From Gnetum montanum (lineage: Eukaryota; Streptophyta; Gnetopsida; Gnetales; Gnetaceae): a stretch of DNA of 64,000 nt. A program made the translations under genes and the position numbers. The notes beneath the pieces are model-generated. The model searched no databases and was not told the origin of the DNA. It worked only from the letters and a program-made list of their open reading frames with translations. Where the stretch lies: contig MNCI01012628.1 of the NCBI GenBank assembly GCA_015680685.1, positions 1,352,665 to 1,416,664 on the forward strand, written 5' to 3'. Positions 10,518 through 23,839 of the stretch are shown in pieces (within the stretch, counting starts at the first letter, position 1; each line of letters opens with the position of its first letter).

Positions 10518-13500
10518 CAAGCACCCCAACGGTTACCTTATCCCCAAGGTAACCAAGGTAGTTTTACCAACCCTTAACGTATTATCCAAGTGGAACTCCA
10601 CCACAACCTATTGAGCAACACCAATAGTGGCAATACCCACAGTCATGGGGGAAGCCACCGCCAAGGTAACAATACCCTTACTGCTAACTGGATCCATGTG
10701 GCTACTACGTGCAGCAGCCAATCTCTCCACGTGACTCTATTGGTCACTTAACATCACAATGTCACTATCAAGCTTGGGAGTATTATAGGAATCCTTCTCC
10801 TGGGAGAGACGACCCACAGACATACCATCCTCCAAATCCATCGACAACTTTCACACCGATAGCTCCATTACCACCCACTCTAGCAATGTAGGGGGAACTC
10901 CCCACTCAACCATGGAAACCCAATGTCACAAGGGCTGTGAATCCTCAACCCATAGTTGGTTCCAACAACCTGATGTAGAAAAGTCTTTCTTCAGAACCAA
11001 CAATCCAACCAAGCCCTCACCATCAGAATCAGTTGAACATCTAGACATCTCCCTACCAAGTAAAGCGGGGCCTCCTTCAACCCAAAAATCAAGCTTAACA
11101 CACACGGTTATGTTAACACATGCCGTTACTGACTGGATTAAGGTGGGCCACCTTCCCAGGAAATTCTCTGATCCTGGAAGTCCCTTGATCTACCTCCAAG
11201 TCGCTAGGAATGAATCATGTAAGGCTCTTCTGGACTTAGGTTCCAGAGTCAACCTAATATCACAAGAGATGTATAAAGCTTGGAACCTACCTCCATTAAG
11301 GAAGAGTAACATTTGACTAGAACTGGCTGATCAGTCCATCGTTATCCCCTTGGCACTGGTGGAGGACATTGTTACCATTGTGTGTGGGTGGTCGTATCTA
11401 GTTGATTTCCTAGTGATACAAGTAAACAACGGTAAGGGGGACTTTCCAATAATAATGGGAAGAGCATGGCTAAGTACCATTGATGCACGCCTAGGAATCC
11501 ATGATCTTTCCTTGGAAATATCCAAGAAGAACAATTTTGGAAAGATTGAGAAGAAGAAAGTTCCATGCATCGCATATAGTGAGATGGGGTGCCATTGCAT
11601 GTAGAGATCATGGGTCATACAAAGTTTAGCATTGCCTGCATGCAATCGGTATGCACAAGACATTAATATACAAAAGTGCCTGTATGTAGTAGCCACATGA
11701 CAAGAAGACACCCAGTGGCTGATGGTTGATCAAGAAAGAAACTCACTAACATGCATGGAACTAACTGAGGGAATAACTAGTGCTTACATTGAAAGCATCG
11801 ACACACTGGAGCAAGTTCGTTGCCAACTTCCAAGCTTTAACCTTGAAAACATAAACTAGGGGAAGTTGGAAATTCCTGAGAGATTTAAATAAGAGCCCCT
11901 AGATTTGAAACCATTGCCCACTGGTCTGGAGTATATGACCCTTGAAAACGAAAAATCGGTGATCATCAATGCAAGACTTGTTCCCAAACAAAAAGAAAGA
12001 CTGTTGAAAGTGATAAACAAGTGTTCAAAAGCCTTTACCTGGTCATATCCTAAGTTAATTGGAATGGATCCTAGGATATGCTAGCATAGGATTTACACAG
12101 ACCCCTTCATGAAACCTTGGAAACAACCGCAGAGGTGATTGAACCCAAAATTGAAACAAATAGTAAAATAAGAAATAGAACAACTTCTTAAGGCTGGGTT
12201 CATATATCCCATTGCTGATAGTGAATGGGTTAGCCCTCTAATGATCGTGCCTAAAAAGGGAGGAAAATGGAGGGTGTGTATAGATTTTAGGCTACTAAAC
12301 ATGGCAACATTCAAGGATCACTTTCCGTTGCCATTCGTTGACCAAGTCTTAGACACCATAGTAGGGCATCGCTATTATAGTTTTCTGGATGGTTATAGTG
12401 GATACAACCAAATACGGATAGCACCAGAAGATCAAGCCAAGACAATGTTCACCAGTCCTTGGGGAACGTTTGCATATAAAAAAATTCCATTTGGCTTGTG
12501 CAATGCTCTTGCCACATTTCAACGCCTAGTTCTAAGCATATTCCATTAGCAGATAGGAAACAGAGTGGAAGTCTCTATGGACGACTGCTCCACTTATGGA
12601 ACAAGCTTTGATAAAGCCTTGGACCGATTAGAGCAAGTGCTGAAAAGATGCGTGGAGACCAACTTAAGGCTCAACTAGTAGAAAAGCCATCTGATGGTCC
12701 AAGAAGGCATAGTACTTGGACATAAGATTTCACATTCAGGAATAGAGGTAGACCTAGATAAAGTTAGGGTCATCCAAGGAATCACTAGACAATCGGAAAC
12801 TATCAAAGACATTCGATCGTTCCTTGGACACACTGGCTACTATAGGAGATTCATTGAGAACTTCTCCAAGATTGTCAAACCGTTGGTGGAACTAACAAAG
12901 AAGGATGCACCATTTGAATGGACCAGGGAATGTGAATGAGCATTCCAAACTATGAAACAAAATCTTGTGGAAAATCCCATTCTACAAGCCTCGAACTGGT
13001 CCAGACTGTTCCATATAATGATTGACGCATCCAATTATTCCTTGGGAGCCATACTTACACAGTTAGATGACCAAAAATATCCTTACTACATCCACTGTGC
13101 AAGTAGAAGTATTGCCGATGCACAACTTAACTACATAACTACAGAAAAAGAATTAATGGTTGTAGTGTTTGCACTGGATAAGTTTAGGCATTGTGTGTTA
13201 GGTTACAAAGTGTTCATCTATACAGATCATAGTGCAATCAGGTTCCTCATGAACAAGCCAATGGTTAGCCCTCATATTATATGATGGCTGTTAATCCTAC
13301 AGGAGTTCGATCTAACGATGATCGATCGAAAGGGCGTCGAGAACGTAGTTGCAAATCATTTATCTCAGTTGCACTGGGACAAGGAGGAGGATGAATATGC
13401 CATATCCGATCATTTTCCTGATGAAGCCCTCTTTGCCAGTGTAGTGAATAACCAAGCCATGGAAACAAATTGGTATAGTAGCATTCTCATCTATCTCCTT

Positions 13501-14722
13501 TCCCAACAAACACCACAGGAGTTGGACTTTAGGAAGAAACAATAGTTTCTTCATAGAGCCAAGTATTTCATGGAGATCAACGGACAACTTTATAAATTTT
13601 GTTCTGTTGGCTTGGTTCAATGGTGTGTGTCTGATATGGACCAACTAAGAGTTCTCCAAGATGCTCATGAGGGCCCTTGTGGAGGTCACTATGCAGGGAG
13701 ACGAACGACTATTAAGATCATGCTTGCAGCATATTATTGGCCAACATTATTTCGGGACACCCATCAATTTGTCCAATCCTGTGAGCGCTGTCAACGTGAT
13801 GGAGGAATGATTGCTAGAATGGACTATTACATTATAGGGGAATAGATGTTATGGGGTCCATTACACCAATGTCAAATGGAAAAGATTACATCATTGTTGC
13901 TGTCGACTATCTAACGAAATAGACTAAAGCAGCTGCTGTTACAAACTGCACATCATCTACCATTGCACGATTTGTGCAACAACAAGTTGTAAACAAGTTT
14001 GGTGTACCACGTGCATTGATCTCAGATAATGGAACACACTTCACGGGTGAAACCTTTCGAAAGTTGATGCAATGCTTAGGGGTTGAACATAAATTGACTA
14101 CACCTTATCGCCCCAAGCTAATGGCCAAGCCAAGGTCACTAACCAGGAGATTACTAGAATATTAACAAGGAAAATTAGCAAATATAGGAGAGATTGGAGC
14201 ACTAAACGGAATGATGCCCTCTAGGAATACCGCTCCACTTGGAAACTCCCTATAGGCTATTCTCCCTATGAGTTAGTATACAAAAAACTTCCAGAGCTTC
14301 CAATTCAAACCGAGCTCCGTACACTATCCATGGTGTGTGACCTCCACCTTGACCTTGATTTAGCACAAAAACAAAGATTGGCAACTCTAAACGTGCTAGA
14401 CAAGAACTGATTGGTTGCCCTGTCATCAAATGAGTTGCACAAGGCACATAATAAGCAATGTCATGACTTAAAAATTCAAAAGGTTAAGTATCGACCAGGA
14501 GATAAGGTCCTCTACTGGAACCCCACACATGTGCCACAACGTACAAAATTTCAAACATTGTGGGAAGGGCCTTACATTATTCATACAACCTTTCCCTCAG
14601 GGGCCATGACCATATACAAACCTAAAAGCCCTGATAAGAGATTACTGGTCAATGTGCAACAAACCAAACCCTTCCATGAACTTAGAACAACCGGCGCACA
14701 TAATACCTTTGAGAGAGGATGA
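10518..14722 (+). pseudogene. Pol polyprotein relic of element B
   Basis: A Pro/Gln/Tyr-rich linker (10590-10900) leads into protease (ORFs 10912-11316 and 11350-11604, same frame) with KALLDLGSRVNLIS, a DLG-type active site. Reverse transcriptase is about 11880-12840. The usual FMDD reads SMDD at 12573-12584, keeping both aspartates. RNase H is about 12990-13290 (IDASNYSLGAILTQL). The integrase zinc region is in 13570-13845 (HEGPCGGHYAGRR ... CERCQRDG). From protease to 13845 nearly everything is in one frame with point stops; two frameshifts then break the integrase core. SDNG is kept, but the glutamate segment is in another frame. The final ORF 14411-14722 includes the GPYIIH region. It is the best-preserved pol in the window but not intact. 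Confidence 0.88.
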
Positions 14723-16687
14723 CCTCGCTCATTATTTCAGATCTCCTCCTTTCAACTTAGTCATGGGGGAGATGGCCACCTATGCTAATCAATCAAGGCC
14801 CTCAGTTCCTTTTTAAGTTTTTGTTTCACACATTTTTTTTACAAATTTATTTAACTTTTCTTGTTTTTTTTTTGCAACATCGTTCATACTTTTTTCGTTC
14901 ATTTATGTGTTTAATTATTTATTTCGTTAAGTTTGTCACCTAATAAGTGCTCCTGAAGATGGTATGAACTGTATTCCATTGATTGCTAATGTTTGGTTTT
15001 TACCTTTAAGTTATAATGTTGATACTAAGGTATGGTTCTTTTGATATAATAGGCAATGAATCCACGTCATCCATACATCCATGAATTTCTATGGTCTCTC
15101 TTGGCTTGGAACTATGCAGTCCCTTTCCTTAAATAATAAGAACTATCAACGAATCCGTGATTGGGCATTTCTCAAACTAAGGAAGGACTCAAGGATTGAA
15201 AAGGGTGTGACTTCAAGGGGATTTGATGCATTTGTGCTGGCCATTCTCTTAGGTGCTTGGATGTTTCCTTCTTGAGTTTTCCTTAACATTCCGACGCTGC
15301 TCCAGTATTAGGAAGCTGAGCTAATAAAAATAATAAGTCTTTGCATGGTGTCGTTCTCCTGCAAAACACAGAAAAAAAATTGAAGAAAGAGAAGAAAAAA
15401 AAGAAAAAGAAAAAAGTGAGAATTCAAAGCACACCCTTTAGATGAAATAATCATTTGGGCTACAAGCACTAGTTATGGAACTAAACAAACATGTTCCCTC
15501 TAACTAAGGCCCTTTCTCACTTCCTACTATCTCCTTTTTCGTTTCATCAGAATGGTGGTGACTCTTTGATTGAGGCATTCATGTTACTTCAGGTGGATGG
15601 ATTGGCCGAATGTATTAATGGGAAGTCACTAGATGTGGTTGGTTTGAGGCTGGATTTGGAATGAGATTTACTAAGTCACATTAACCATTAATACACAAGG
15701 GGCTGTGCACTACCTTGTTCTTGAGACTCCATTCTATTCTCTTCTTTCCATCCTTCTTTCTCCATTTCTCACCTCATTGCTGGTTGTATCAATAGTCCAT
15801 ATTTTGGTTGATGCATTGTTTTCTTTTTGGTAAATTCTTAGGGCTAAGACTTTAAATCTTGCTTGGAAATGACATTTCTAGAGCCTACGGACTCTTTGAA
15901 TGTGGGATTGTTAGGGCATTAAGGGCATGAGCCTGCTTTGGGGAGGACCCACTAGCATTCTTATTTGGTGCATCAGTTAATTTCTTTCCCTTAAACATTC
16001 CCATAATCAACATTTATTTTTGTTTATTTCCATCTCTAACATCCATTTTATTGGTGTTGCCATTGTTTCTTTTTCTCCGTCTTTCTTATCTCTTATCTTT
16101 TTCCATTTTATTGCTACCGGAGGTTCGCTCTTAATCATGGGGGTCTTGGTCCAATTTTTTTGATTTTCTCTTAACCCCTACACCTTGGGTAGTCACCAGT
16201 GTTATATCTCCAAAATCTGCATCAGCCATATCACAACTCAACCAACGACACGTACACTGAGGCAAGGTATAAATTGCATTGCGATTCATTTACCCTTGCT
16301 AATTTAAGATTGTGTTGTGTGTGCAGATGACAATCATACACCATTGGATTGGATCTAGAGGGAACACTTGGAATGGACTGGTGTTGGAGTAGTTATGTAA
16401 GGAACAAGATCGATGGTGCAATTTTGGATGGACAACGGAAGGCGCAATCTTGGCATTGGCAGCAATAGACTTCTTATTTTTTCTTTCTCTCTCTTTTCTC
16501 TTAGCTACCAAATAAGGCTGGATGTCAAATGTGTATAGTGTTCACTCTTGTTGTCATGAACACTAATTTTGTCATGTGTTGTAATGATGATTCATTCACA
16601 GGTCACCCCATTCATTAGTATCATTCAAGCCAATAATCCCATACCTTCCCAATATTTTGTAAGGAACTCGAGTACGAGTTTTCATTC
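14723..16687 (+). other. 3' noncoding region of element B
   Basis: No coding region is visible. The region opens with the purine tract AGTCATGGGGGAGA (14759-14772) and contains an A-rich stretch near 15365-15415. A second tract AATCATGGGGG is at 16133-16143. A conserved 60-bp block ends at ATG 16327, followed by about 360 bp of vestigial sequence. Confidence 0.7.
16267..16326 (+). other. Conserved 60-bp block ending in CAG|ATG, element B
   Basis: The block starts AAG|GTATAAATT and ends TGTGTGCAG|ATG. It aligns with 5521-5580 and 45297-45356 at the same length. It may be a small intron or the leader of a lost third ORF. Confidence 0.35.
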
Positions 16688-16700
16688 AGTCATGGGGGTA
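16688..16700 (+). other. Polypurine tract of element B
   Basis: AGTCATGGGGGTA abuts the TGATGAG start of the 3' LTR. Confidence 0.8.
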
Positions 16701-17464
16701 TGATGAGCTGTGATATCATGACCTACCTCAATTTCTATAAATAAGAGGTGGCTTTCCCTGTTCTAGGCACTTAGACTTAGACCCTTAGCCAAACTATAAT
16801 AGTTTTACCATTCCAGAGTTAGAATAATTTCCATGTGCCTGCAGTAGGAGTCTTAAAGTGAATGGATCTTTATTCGAGTAAATTGTACCTGAGCACACAT
16901 TTGTGTATAGCAATAAAGATGAACTTTTTGATAAACCTTGCAGCATGTGGACTAAGCTAAATAGGAATTAATTATTGTTAAATGTTTAAATGCTTTCCTA
17001 GATAATTAATCTCTCTCAACCCTTGACTCTCCTAGTTAAGTGCATTCAGTACGACTGCTTCAAGCATGTGTGTAATGCTTGGTAACCTAGTAACAAATAG
17101 CGTTTGGTAATCCGAGCAGCGTTGCATTGGTTCAGGGTGTGTGTGGCAAGTGGGAACGGATACTGGTGCTAGGACAATTAGAACTTAGTTAGTGAATAGT
17201 TAATGAAAGTTAGTCACTTAGTTTTCTTCACCTTCCCCTATTAGCATAAGATATTAAAAATATAAAAGATATAAAAATCATATACCTCAAGCTTACTTAA
17301 CCATACAATCGTGACAATACAAGTAAGTTTGGGAAGACAACAATTGATTAATCTTAAGTGTTCCATTAGGGCGCGTAAGCACTTTGTCCTTGGAGTTCGA
17401 CTGAATTGCTCATGAGATGCTCGTATTTGTATGGTTGAGTGTAGGGGTACCTCGCCACTCATCA
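16701..17464 (+). repeat. 3' LTR of element B
   Basis: The 764-bp partner of 7653-8436 runs from TGATGAG to CTCATCA, with TATAAATA at 16736-16743 and AATAAA at 16912-16917. It has one fewer U3 GATATCGTG repeat and shows CG-to-TG/CA changes relative to the 5' copy (for example GATATCATG for GATATCGTG). Confidence 0.93.
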
Positions 17465-17469
17465 TATGG
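17465..17469 (+). repeat. Target site duplication of element B, right copy
   Basis: TATGG directly follows the 3' LTR and matches 7648-7652 exactly. Confidence 0.9.
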
Positions 17470-20400
17470 GATGTTACCTTGTTGTGTCACACCTTTAGGA
17501 GTGTGTGGTGTATGCTCTAATCCTAGATTGGTGAGAAGGTAAGCACCTAGAAGGTTGCCTTATCCGCAAGGCAACCCAATGTAGTTCCACCAATAATAAG
17601 CCTATTATTCAAGTTGAGCTCCACCACAACCTTATGAGTAGTACCATTAGTGGAAGCATCCATAGTCATGGGGGATGTCACCACCAAGGTAGCAGTACCC
17701 TTACTAGTAACTTGATCCATATGGGTACTATGTTTAGTAGCCCATTTCTCCATGTGACTCTTCTAGTCATGCTTCATTCTAGCATCACTACTACCCTCCT
17801 GAGTTCTATAGAGCCCAATCTCTAAGAGGGGAATCCCCATTTCTTAATTACCATTCTTATCCTTCTGCACATCTTCCTCTTCCCTCAACATAATTATCAC
17901 TTGGTTCATTAATGTAGGATGAAATTCCAACTCAGCCGTAGCAACATAACACTACTAGGGCTATTAACTTATAGTCGACTTTGTAGCTGAATGGTTTGGA
18001 AACTAAATCCTAAAAAGATTATTCTTCTAAACTAATAGTCCTACAAAGCCCTCATAAACTTATGTGTCTAATAGCCCTACTTCTCTCTCATCCTCTACAT
18101 CCACTTCGTTTGAGTCCCCTTCAAACCAAACACCTCCCAAGGTGCATACCATCATGTTAACCCATGCAGTAACTGATTGGATAAAGGTTGGTCATCTTCC
18201 TAGGAAAAGATCAAATCTTGGAAGTCCTCCTATGTACCTACAGATAACTGGGAATGATCCTTACAAAGCTCATTTGGATTTAAGTTTTGATGTAAATTTG
18301 ATTTCTCATGAGATGTACAAAGCCTAGAACTTCCACTTAAGAAGAGTAACATCTACCTTAAGTTGGTAGACTAGTCCATCAATGTTCCCTTGGAACTAGC
18401 AGAGGACATTGTGACTATCATCTATGGATGGTCCTGTCCTATTGATTTCCTAGTGATCTAAGTCGATAATTACAAAGACGACTTCCTAATCATCATGGGA
18501 AGGACTTGGCTAAGTACCATTTGTGCACAACTCAGCATTAGAGACATTTCCTTGAAGATTTCCAAAGAAAATGCATTTGGAAAGGTAGAGAAGAAAAGAG
18601 TTTCATGCATTGTGTATAATGATATAGGATGCAACTATGTGTAGAAATTATGGTCCATAAAAAGTACTTCAATTGCAACATGTAGACAATGTGTAGATGA
18701 GATAGAAATTCAAAGATGCCTATATGCAACAACCATAAAATAGGAGGACAACTAGTGGCTAACAGCTAATCCTAAAAGCAACTCAAAACTTTGCATGAAA
18801 TCAACTGAGAACCTAATGAGTGTTTATGTTGAAGGCATGGATGAATTGGAGTGAGTTCATCACCAACTCTTCGATAATACACCTAATGACACTTATTGGG
18901 TAAAGTTGGAAATCCCTGAAAGCTTTGAACAGGGGCCCCTAGAGTTGAAAACTCTACCTGTCAACATGGAGTCTAATTTTCTAAAAAATGGCAAGTTGAT
19001 AACAATCAATGCCAATCTTACTCTTGAATAGAAATAAAAAGCTATTTAAGGTGGTCAAAAAATGGTCAATAGCCTTTCCTCGGTCATATCATGAAGTCAT
19101 CGGGATTGATCTTAGGATATGTTAGCATTACATCTATGCTGATCTTTCCATAAATTGAAGAAGATTGTCGAGGAGGAGATTGAACAACTCCTTAAGGCGA
19201 GGTTCATCTATCCCATTGTGGATAGTGAGTGGCTTACCTCACTTGTGATAGTGCCAAAGAAAGATGGAAAGTGGAGGATCTGTATTAACTTTAGGCTGTT
19301 CAATATGATGATGTATAAAGATCATTTTCCATTATCATTTATGGACCAGGTGTTGGACACTATCTTTGGACATTGCTTTTATAGCTTTTTGGATGGTTAT
19401 AGTGGCTATAAACAAATTTAGATTGCACTAGAGGATCAAGCCAAAATGACAGTTACAAGTTCTCGGGGAACTTTTGCATATAAAAATATTTCATTTGGTC
19501 TGTGCAATGTCCTTATAACCTTCCAACGCATTATCCTCAGCGTCTTTCAATATTAGATTAGTAGTGGGATAGAAGTCTTCATAGATGACTTCTCCACCTA
19601 TGGCACTACATTTGAGCAAGCCTTGGACTCGCTTGAGCAAGTGCTAAAAAGGTGTGTGGAGACCAACCTTTGGCTTAATTGGCAAAAGAGCCATCTAATG
19701 GTTTAGGAGGGCATTGTATTGGGGCATAGAATCTCACAAGAAGGGATTGAGATGGATCCTAAAAAAATAAGGGTCATTTAAGGAATAACCCGCTAGCCGA
19801 AAATTGTCAAAGATGTCCAGTCATTCATTGGTTACACTGGCTACTACTGGTGATTCATAGAGAATTTCTCTAAGATCACTAAATCATTAGTGGAGCTAAC
19901 AAAGAAAGATACTCTATTCATCTAGACTGAGGAATGTGAGAAGGCATTCCAGCAACTCAAGAAGAAGCTTGTAGAAACTCCAATTATATGAGCACTTGAC
20001 TAGTCCAGGCCATTTTACATAATGATCGACACATCAAAATATGTTTTGGGAGTCATGCTCACACAGTTGGATGATTTAAAAACATCCATAATACATCCAC
20101 TACATGAGTTGTAGCATTGTGGGTGCACAGTTGAACTACACCACAACGAGAAAGAATTGATGGTAGTGGTGTATGCCTTGGAGAAATTCAGGTACTATGT
20201 GCTTGGGTACAAGGTGTTTATGCACATAGACCACAGTGTAATCCACTTCTTGATAAGCAAAACACCAGTGAGCCATGTGTCATACGGTGGCTCATGATCT
20301 TATAGGAATTTGATCTCATGATGGTAGATCGAAAGGGAACTAAGAATGTGGTTGCTGATCACTTGTCTTGGTTATGATGGAACAACAAAGAGGAGGAGAA

Positions 20401-21822
20401 CTTGCTTTCTGATTAGTTTCTCGATGAACTCCTCTTTGCTGGTGCTATAAATGAACAAGTGCCTACTGAACCTACATGGTACAATGACATATTCACTTAT
20501 TTTCTTACTCATGAGATTCCACAAGAGTTGGACCATAGGAAGAAACAATAGTTTCTTCATTAGGCCAAATGCTTCATGGAGATTAATGGACACCTTTACA
20601 AGGTATGCGTTGATGGCTTAGTTTGTTGGTGTGTTCCTGATGTTGACTAATTGTGCATCCTTCAAAATGCTCATGAGGGCCCTTTTGGGGATCACTATGC
20701 TGGGAGATGCATGGTCATTAAGATCCTAATGGTAGGGTATCATTGGCCAACACTCTTCAGGGATGCTAACCAATTTATTCACTCTTGTGATCACTATCAA
20801 TGTGACGGTGGGATGATTACTCGAATAGAGGGATCTCAGTAGTGGATCCAATCACTAGAACCCTTCAACATCTGGGGCATTGACTTCATGGATCCCATCA
20901 CACCTATGTTAAATGAAAAGGCATACATCATAATTGTTATTAACTATTATATGAAATGGACATAAGCAACAACCATCATCGACTATACATCCTCTACTGC
21001 TATTTGATTTGTACAACAAATTGTTGTAAACATGTTTGGGGTGCCATGTGCACTAATTTCTAATAATGGTACTTACTTTACAAGCACCACCTTTCAAAAG
21101 CTCATGCAACACTTAGGGGTAGAACATAAATTAACAACACCCTACCACCCCAAGCTAATAGTCAAGTTGAGGTTATAAATAGGGAGATCACTAAGATCTT
21201 AACTAGAACAATTAGTAAATATAGGAGAGATTGGAGCACAAAACTCAACAATGCCCTTTAGGCCTACTGCTCAACACGGAAACTCCCTATAGGCTATTTT
21301 CCCTATGAGTTGGTTTACGAAAAATTCCCAACTCTTCTAATTCAGTTTGAGCTTTGTATACTTTCAACAGCCTATGACCTTAACCTTGAACTTAGCTTAG
21401 CATAGAAAGAAAAACTGATCAACCTTAATGTGTTAGATGAGAATAGATTGGTGGCCTTGTCTTTGAATGAAGTGCACAAGGCATTCAGCAAACAATGCTA
21501 TGACCTCAAAATAAGAAATGTAAAATTTTAAATAGGAGACAAGGTTCTTTACTAGAATTCCACACATGTGCCACAACAAACTAAGTTCCAAACATTTTGG
21601 AAAGGGCCTTACATCATCTATAAAACCTTTTCTTCTAGGACCATGTTGATTTACAAACCTGAAAGCCTAGACAAAAAACTGCTCATCAACATGCAACATG
21701 TAAAACCTTTCCATGAGTCCAAAAGAGCCAGTGTTAGTAACATCTCATCGGATGGACATCCATGTTCAATGTTTCATATCTCCTCCTTCCAACTTAGTCA
21801 TGGGGGAGATGGGCATCCATGA
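17465..21822 (+). pseudogene. Gag C-terminus and pol relic of element A
   Basis: The start completes the gag broken at 7652 (GCYLVVSHL). A Pro/Gln/Tyr-rich linker follows to about 17950. Protease (ORF 18064-18327 and onward to about 18640) has AHLDLSFDVNLIS, a decayed DLG site. Reverse transcriptase is about 18900-19900 (ORF 19155-19421), with FIDD instead of FMDD at 19578-19589. RNase H is about 20020-20350. The integrase zinc region is in 20651-20842 and the core about 20870-21200; its second catalytic aspartate reads asparagine (SNNGTYF). The C-terminal ORF 21568-21822 holds GPYIIY. There are more stops and frameshifts than in B, consistent with A being older. Confidence 0.83.
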
Positions 21823-23839
21823 TAAACGAATTAAAGTGGCTCCTCAGTTTTTACACTTTTTTGTTTTACACCTTTTTCTCACACTTTTTGTGTACACCAT
21901 TTTTTATTTTACACCATTGTTAGTATGTTTTACCTTTATTGGATATTTTACAATTTCTTTTATATGTTACTTTAATTTGGTTTGGTTTTTTCTTATGTTT
22001 TCTAATGTTTTTTTATTTTCCTTTATTGCCATTAGGACACAGTGATGCTATAACTGTTTGCTAATGGTGGTTTGTACTTAATGTTATTCAATTACTAATG
22101 TTTGGATTTTATCTTAGAATTTTGATGGTTGATAACTAAGACATGATTTCTTTTTCATGGAATAGGTAGTGAGTTCACATCATTCACCCATCCACAGAAC
22201 TCTATAGTGTTATGGGTTTTGGAAATATGAGGTTCCTTTCCTTAATGAAACTTTAACAAAATTATGACCTTGGTAGTCTTCAAACTTGGAAAAGGTCAAA
22301 GGGATTGACAAGGGTGTGACTTCAAGGGAACTCAATGCTTTTTGTACTTTTGTACTCTCTTCAGTGCATGAGTGTTTTTATGGATTCCTTATCATTCTGA
22401 TGTTGACTAATAACAAGAAGTTAAAGTCTTTGCATGGTCTAGTTCCCATCCAAAAATCCATAAAAACATGAAATTAAAAAAAAGATGAAAATTCAAAGCA
22501 CACTACTTAGATAAAATAACAGGCTACAAGCCGTTCTTATGAGACTAAAAATACATACTACCCATGCTTGAAGGTCCCCTCTAACTAAGGTCATTTCTCA
22601 CTTTATGCTTCTATTTTCTTCTCAATAAGGAATGGTGATTGATCTATGGGAGAATTCTTGTGTCTTGAGGGGGTGGACTAGTCTTAGAGTATCAATGCAA
22701 AGTCATTAGTAGTGGTTGGTTTTGATTTAGACTAAGAATGAACTTTATTAGGTCATTTAACCATCAAATCCACAAGAGATTGCATGTGATCATGAGATGA
22801 AACTCCATTCCATTATTCTCTCTCATCTACAAATGCTTCTCATTATTCACCTCACTACCAATTTTTCATGGTTTTGTTCAATGTCTTAGTTTGATATGTT
22901 AAGATTCTTAAGTAGATTCTCCCAAATTAGGTTCTTAACTTTTCATAGTCATTAATCAACTGTAGGGCTCACGGACTTGGTTTAAGGATATGCAAGGGCA
23001 AAAAGGACATGAGTCTACTATAGGGAGGACTTAGTTACATTTCCCTTGGTTTGGACAGTTAAGTTTCTTATCCTTATTCATTTTTGCAATCGAACCATTT
23101 TACATTTCCGATTGGTTGCATCCAATTGTGCACTCCTTAATGGCATTTTCTCTAACCTAAAACTCCAATTTTGTGAATAATCAAGCCTTCTTCAAGTTTT
23201 TCATCATGTTCATGACTTTTTTTGGCTCTTTGAGAACCCCAATTTCGTGCTTAAACTCCAATTTTTCAAATTTTTAATTGTGAAAAATTTTCTCCATAAG
23301 CTCTATCGATGGAACCTCGTCAATGGAGGGGATGCGTAAATTAGACCCCATCGATGAGACCTCGTTGATGCAACATAAAAACTCTATAAATACGCGTGGA
23401 CACATAGCAATTTTTCACATTTCCACATAAATGAGGTGGAATTTTTTGAACTTTGTAGAGCATAGAACCTTCCAATAGCCATAACTTTCTAATAGGTTAT
23501 TTGATTAACTCTGTTTTTCAGTCCTACAGTTACCAAAGGTAAGCTCTTTGTTGTGGGGGCCACAAACCTTAGGTTTTTTCACGAAATTTTTTTGAAGTTT
23601 TTCTAACTCCCACAAAGGTTTAACTAATAAACTAGCATTAAAACATTTATTTATGAAAGTTAAATCCTTCTAACAAACTTCGGTAACATTCTAAACTAAA
23701 TAACATTAAAATAATATTAAGATAATGAATCTGCCATGGTCATAACTTAGTCAAAGTGTAACTACACAATGAGAAAAGGTACCTAAAAAGTTATAAGTTA
23801 CACATTGTATGCTAATCCTTAGCTATGTTGTGACCACAT
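21823..23839 (+). other. 3' noncoding region of element A, upstream of its third ORF
   Basis: The region is collinear with the equivalent parts of elements 1, B and C: TGCTAATGTTTGG, then GTGTGACTTCAAGGG, then a GTTGTGGGGGC tract at 23550-23560. The first purine tract is at 21796-21809. Unlike the others it carries U3-type repeats and a TATA box at 23306-23392. A degenerate copy of the conserved 60-bp block is at 23779-23838, just before ATG 23840; its expected AG acceptor is lost. Confidence 0.65.
23306..23392 (+). promoter_or_regulatory. U3-like repeats plus TATA box inside element A
   Basis: Units TCGATGGAACCTCG, TCAATGGAGG, TCGATGAGACCTCG and TTGATGCAAC (23306-23373) match the 14-bp tandem units in the U3 of this element's 3' LTR (TCGATGGGATCTTG type, 26872-26972). 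TATAAATA follows at 23385-23392, as it does in the LTR. No LTR ends or U5-like sequence are nearby, so this is not a solo LTR. It lies 448 bp upstream of the third ORF's ATG and may be an internal promoter. Confidence 0.5.

Larger units (their letters stand above)
7653..17464 (+). mobile_element. Complete Athila-like element B
   Basis: A full-length 9812-bp LTR retrotransposon with two LTRs (7653-8436, 16701-17464), a tRNA-Asp primer site, gag, pol, a purine tract and perfect 5-bp target duplications (TATGG). It lies in the same orientation inside the gag of element A. Coding regions are broken by stops and frameshifts, so it is not autonomous now. It lacks a long third ORF: only about 360 bp separate the conserved ATG at 16327 from the purine tract. 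Confidence 0.93.

Noticed and set aside
23306-23540. A solo LTR or inserted LTR fragment inside element A
   Set aside because: Only the U3 repeat and TATA box are shared; there are no TGATGAG/CTCATCA ends, no U5-like sequence and no target duplication. It remains the main alternative to an internal promoter.
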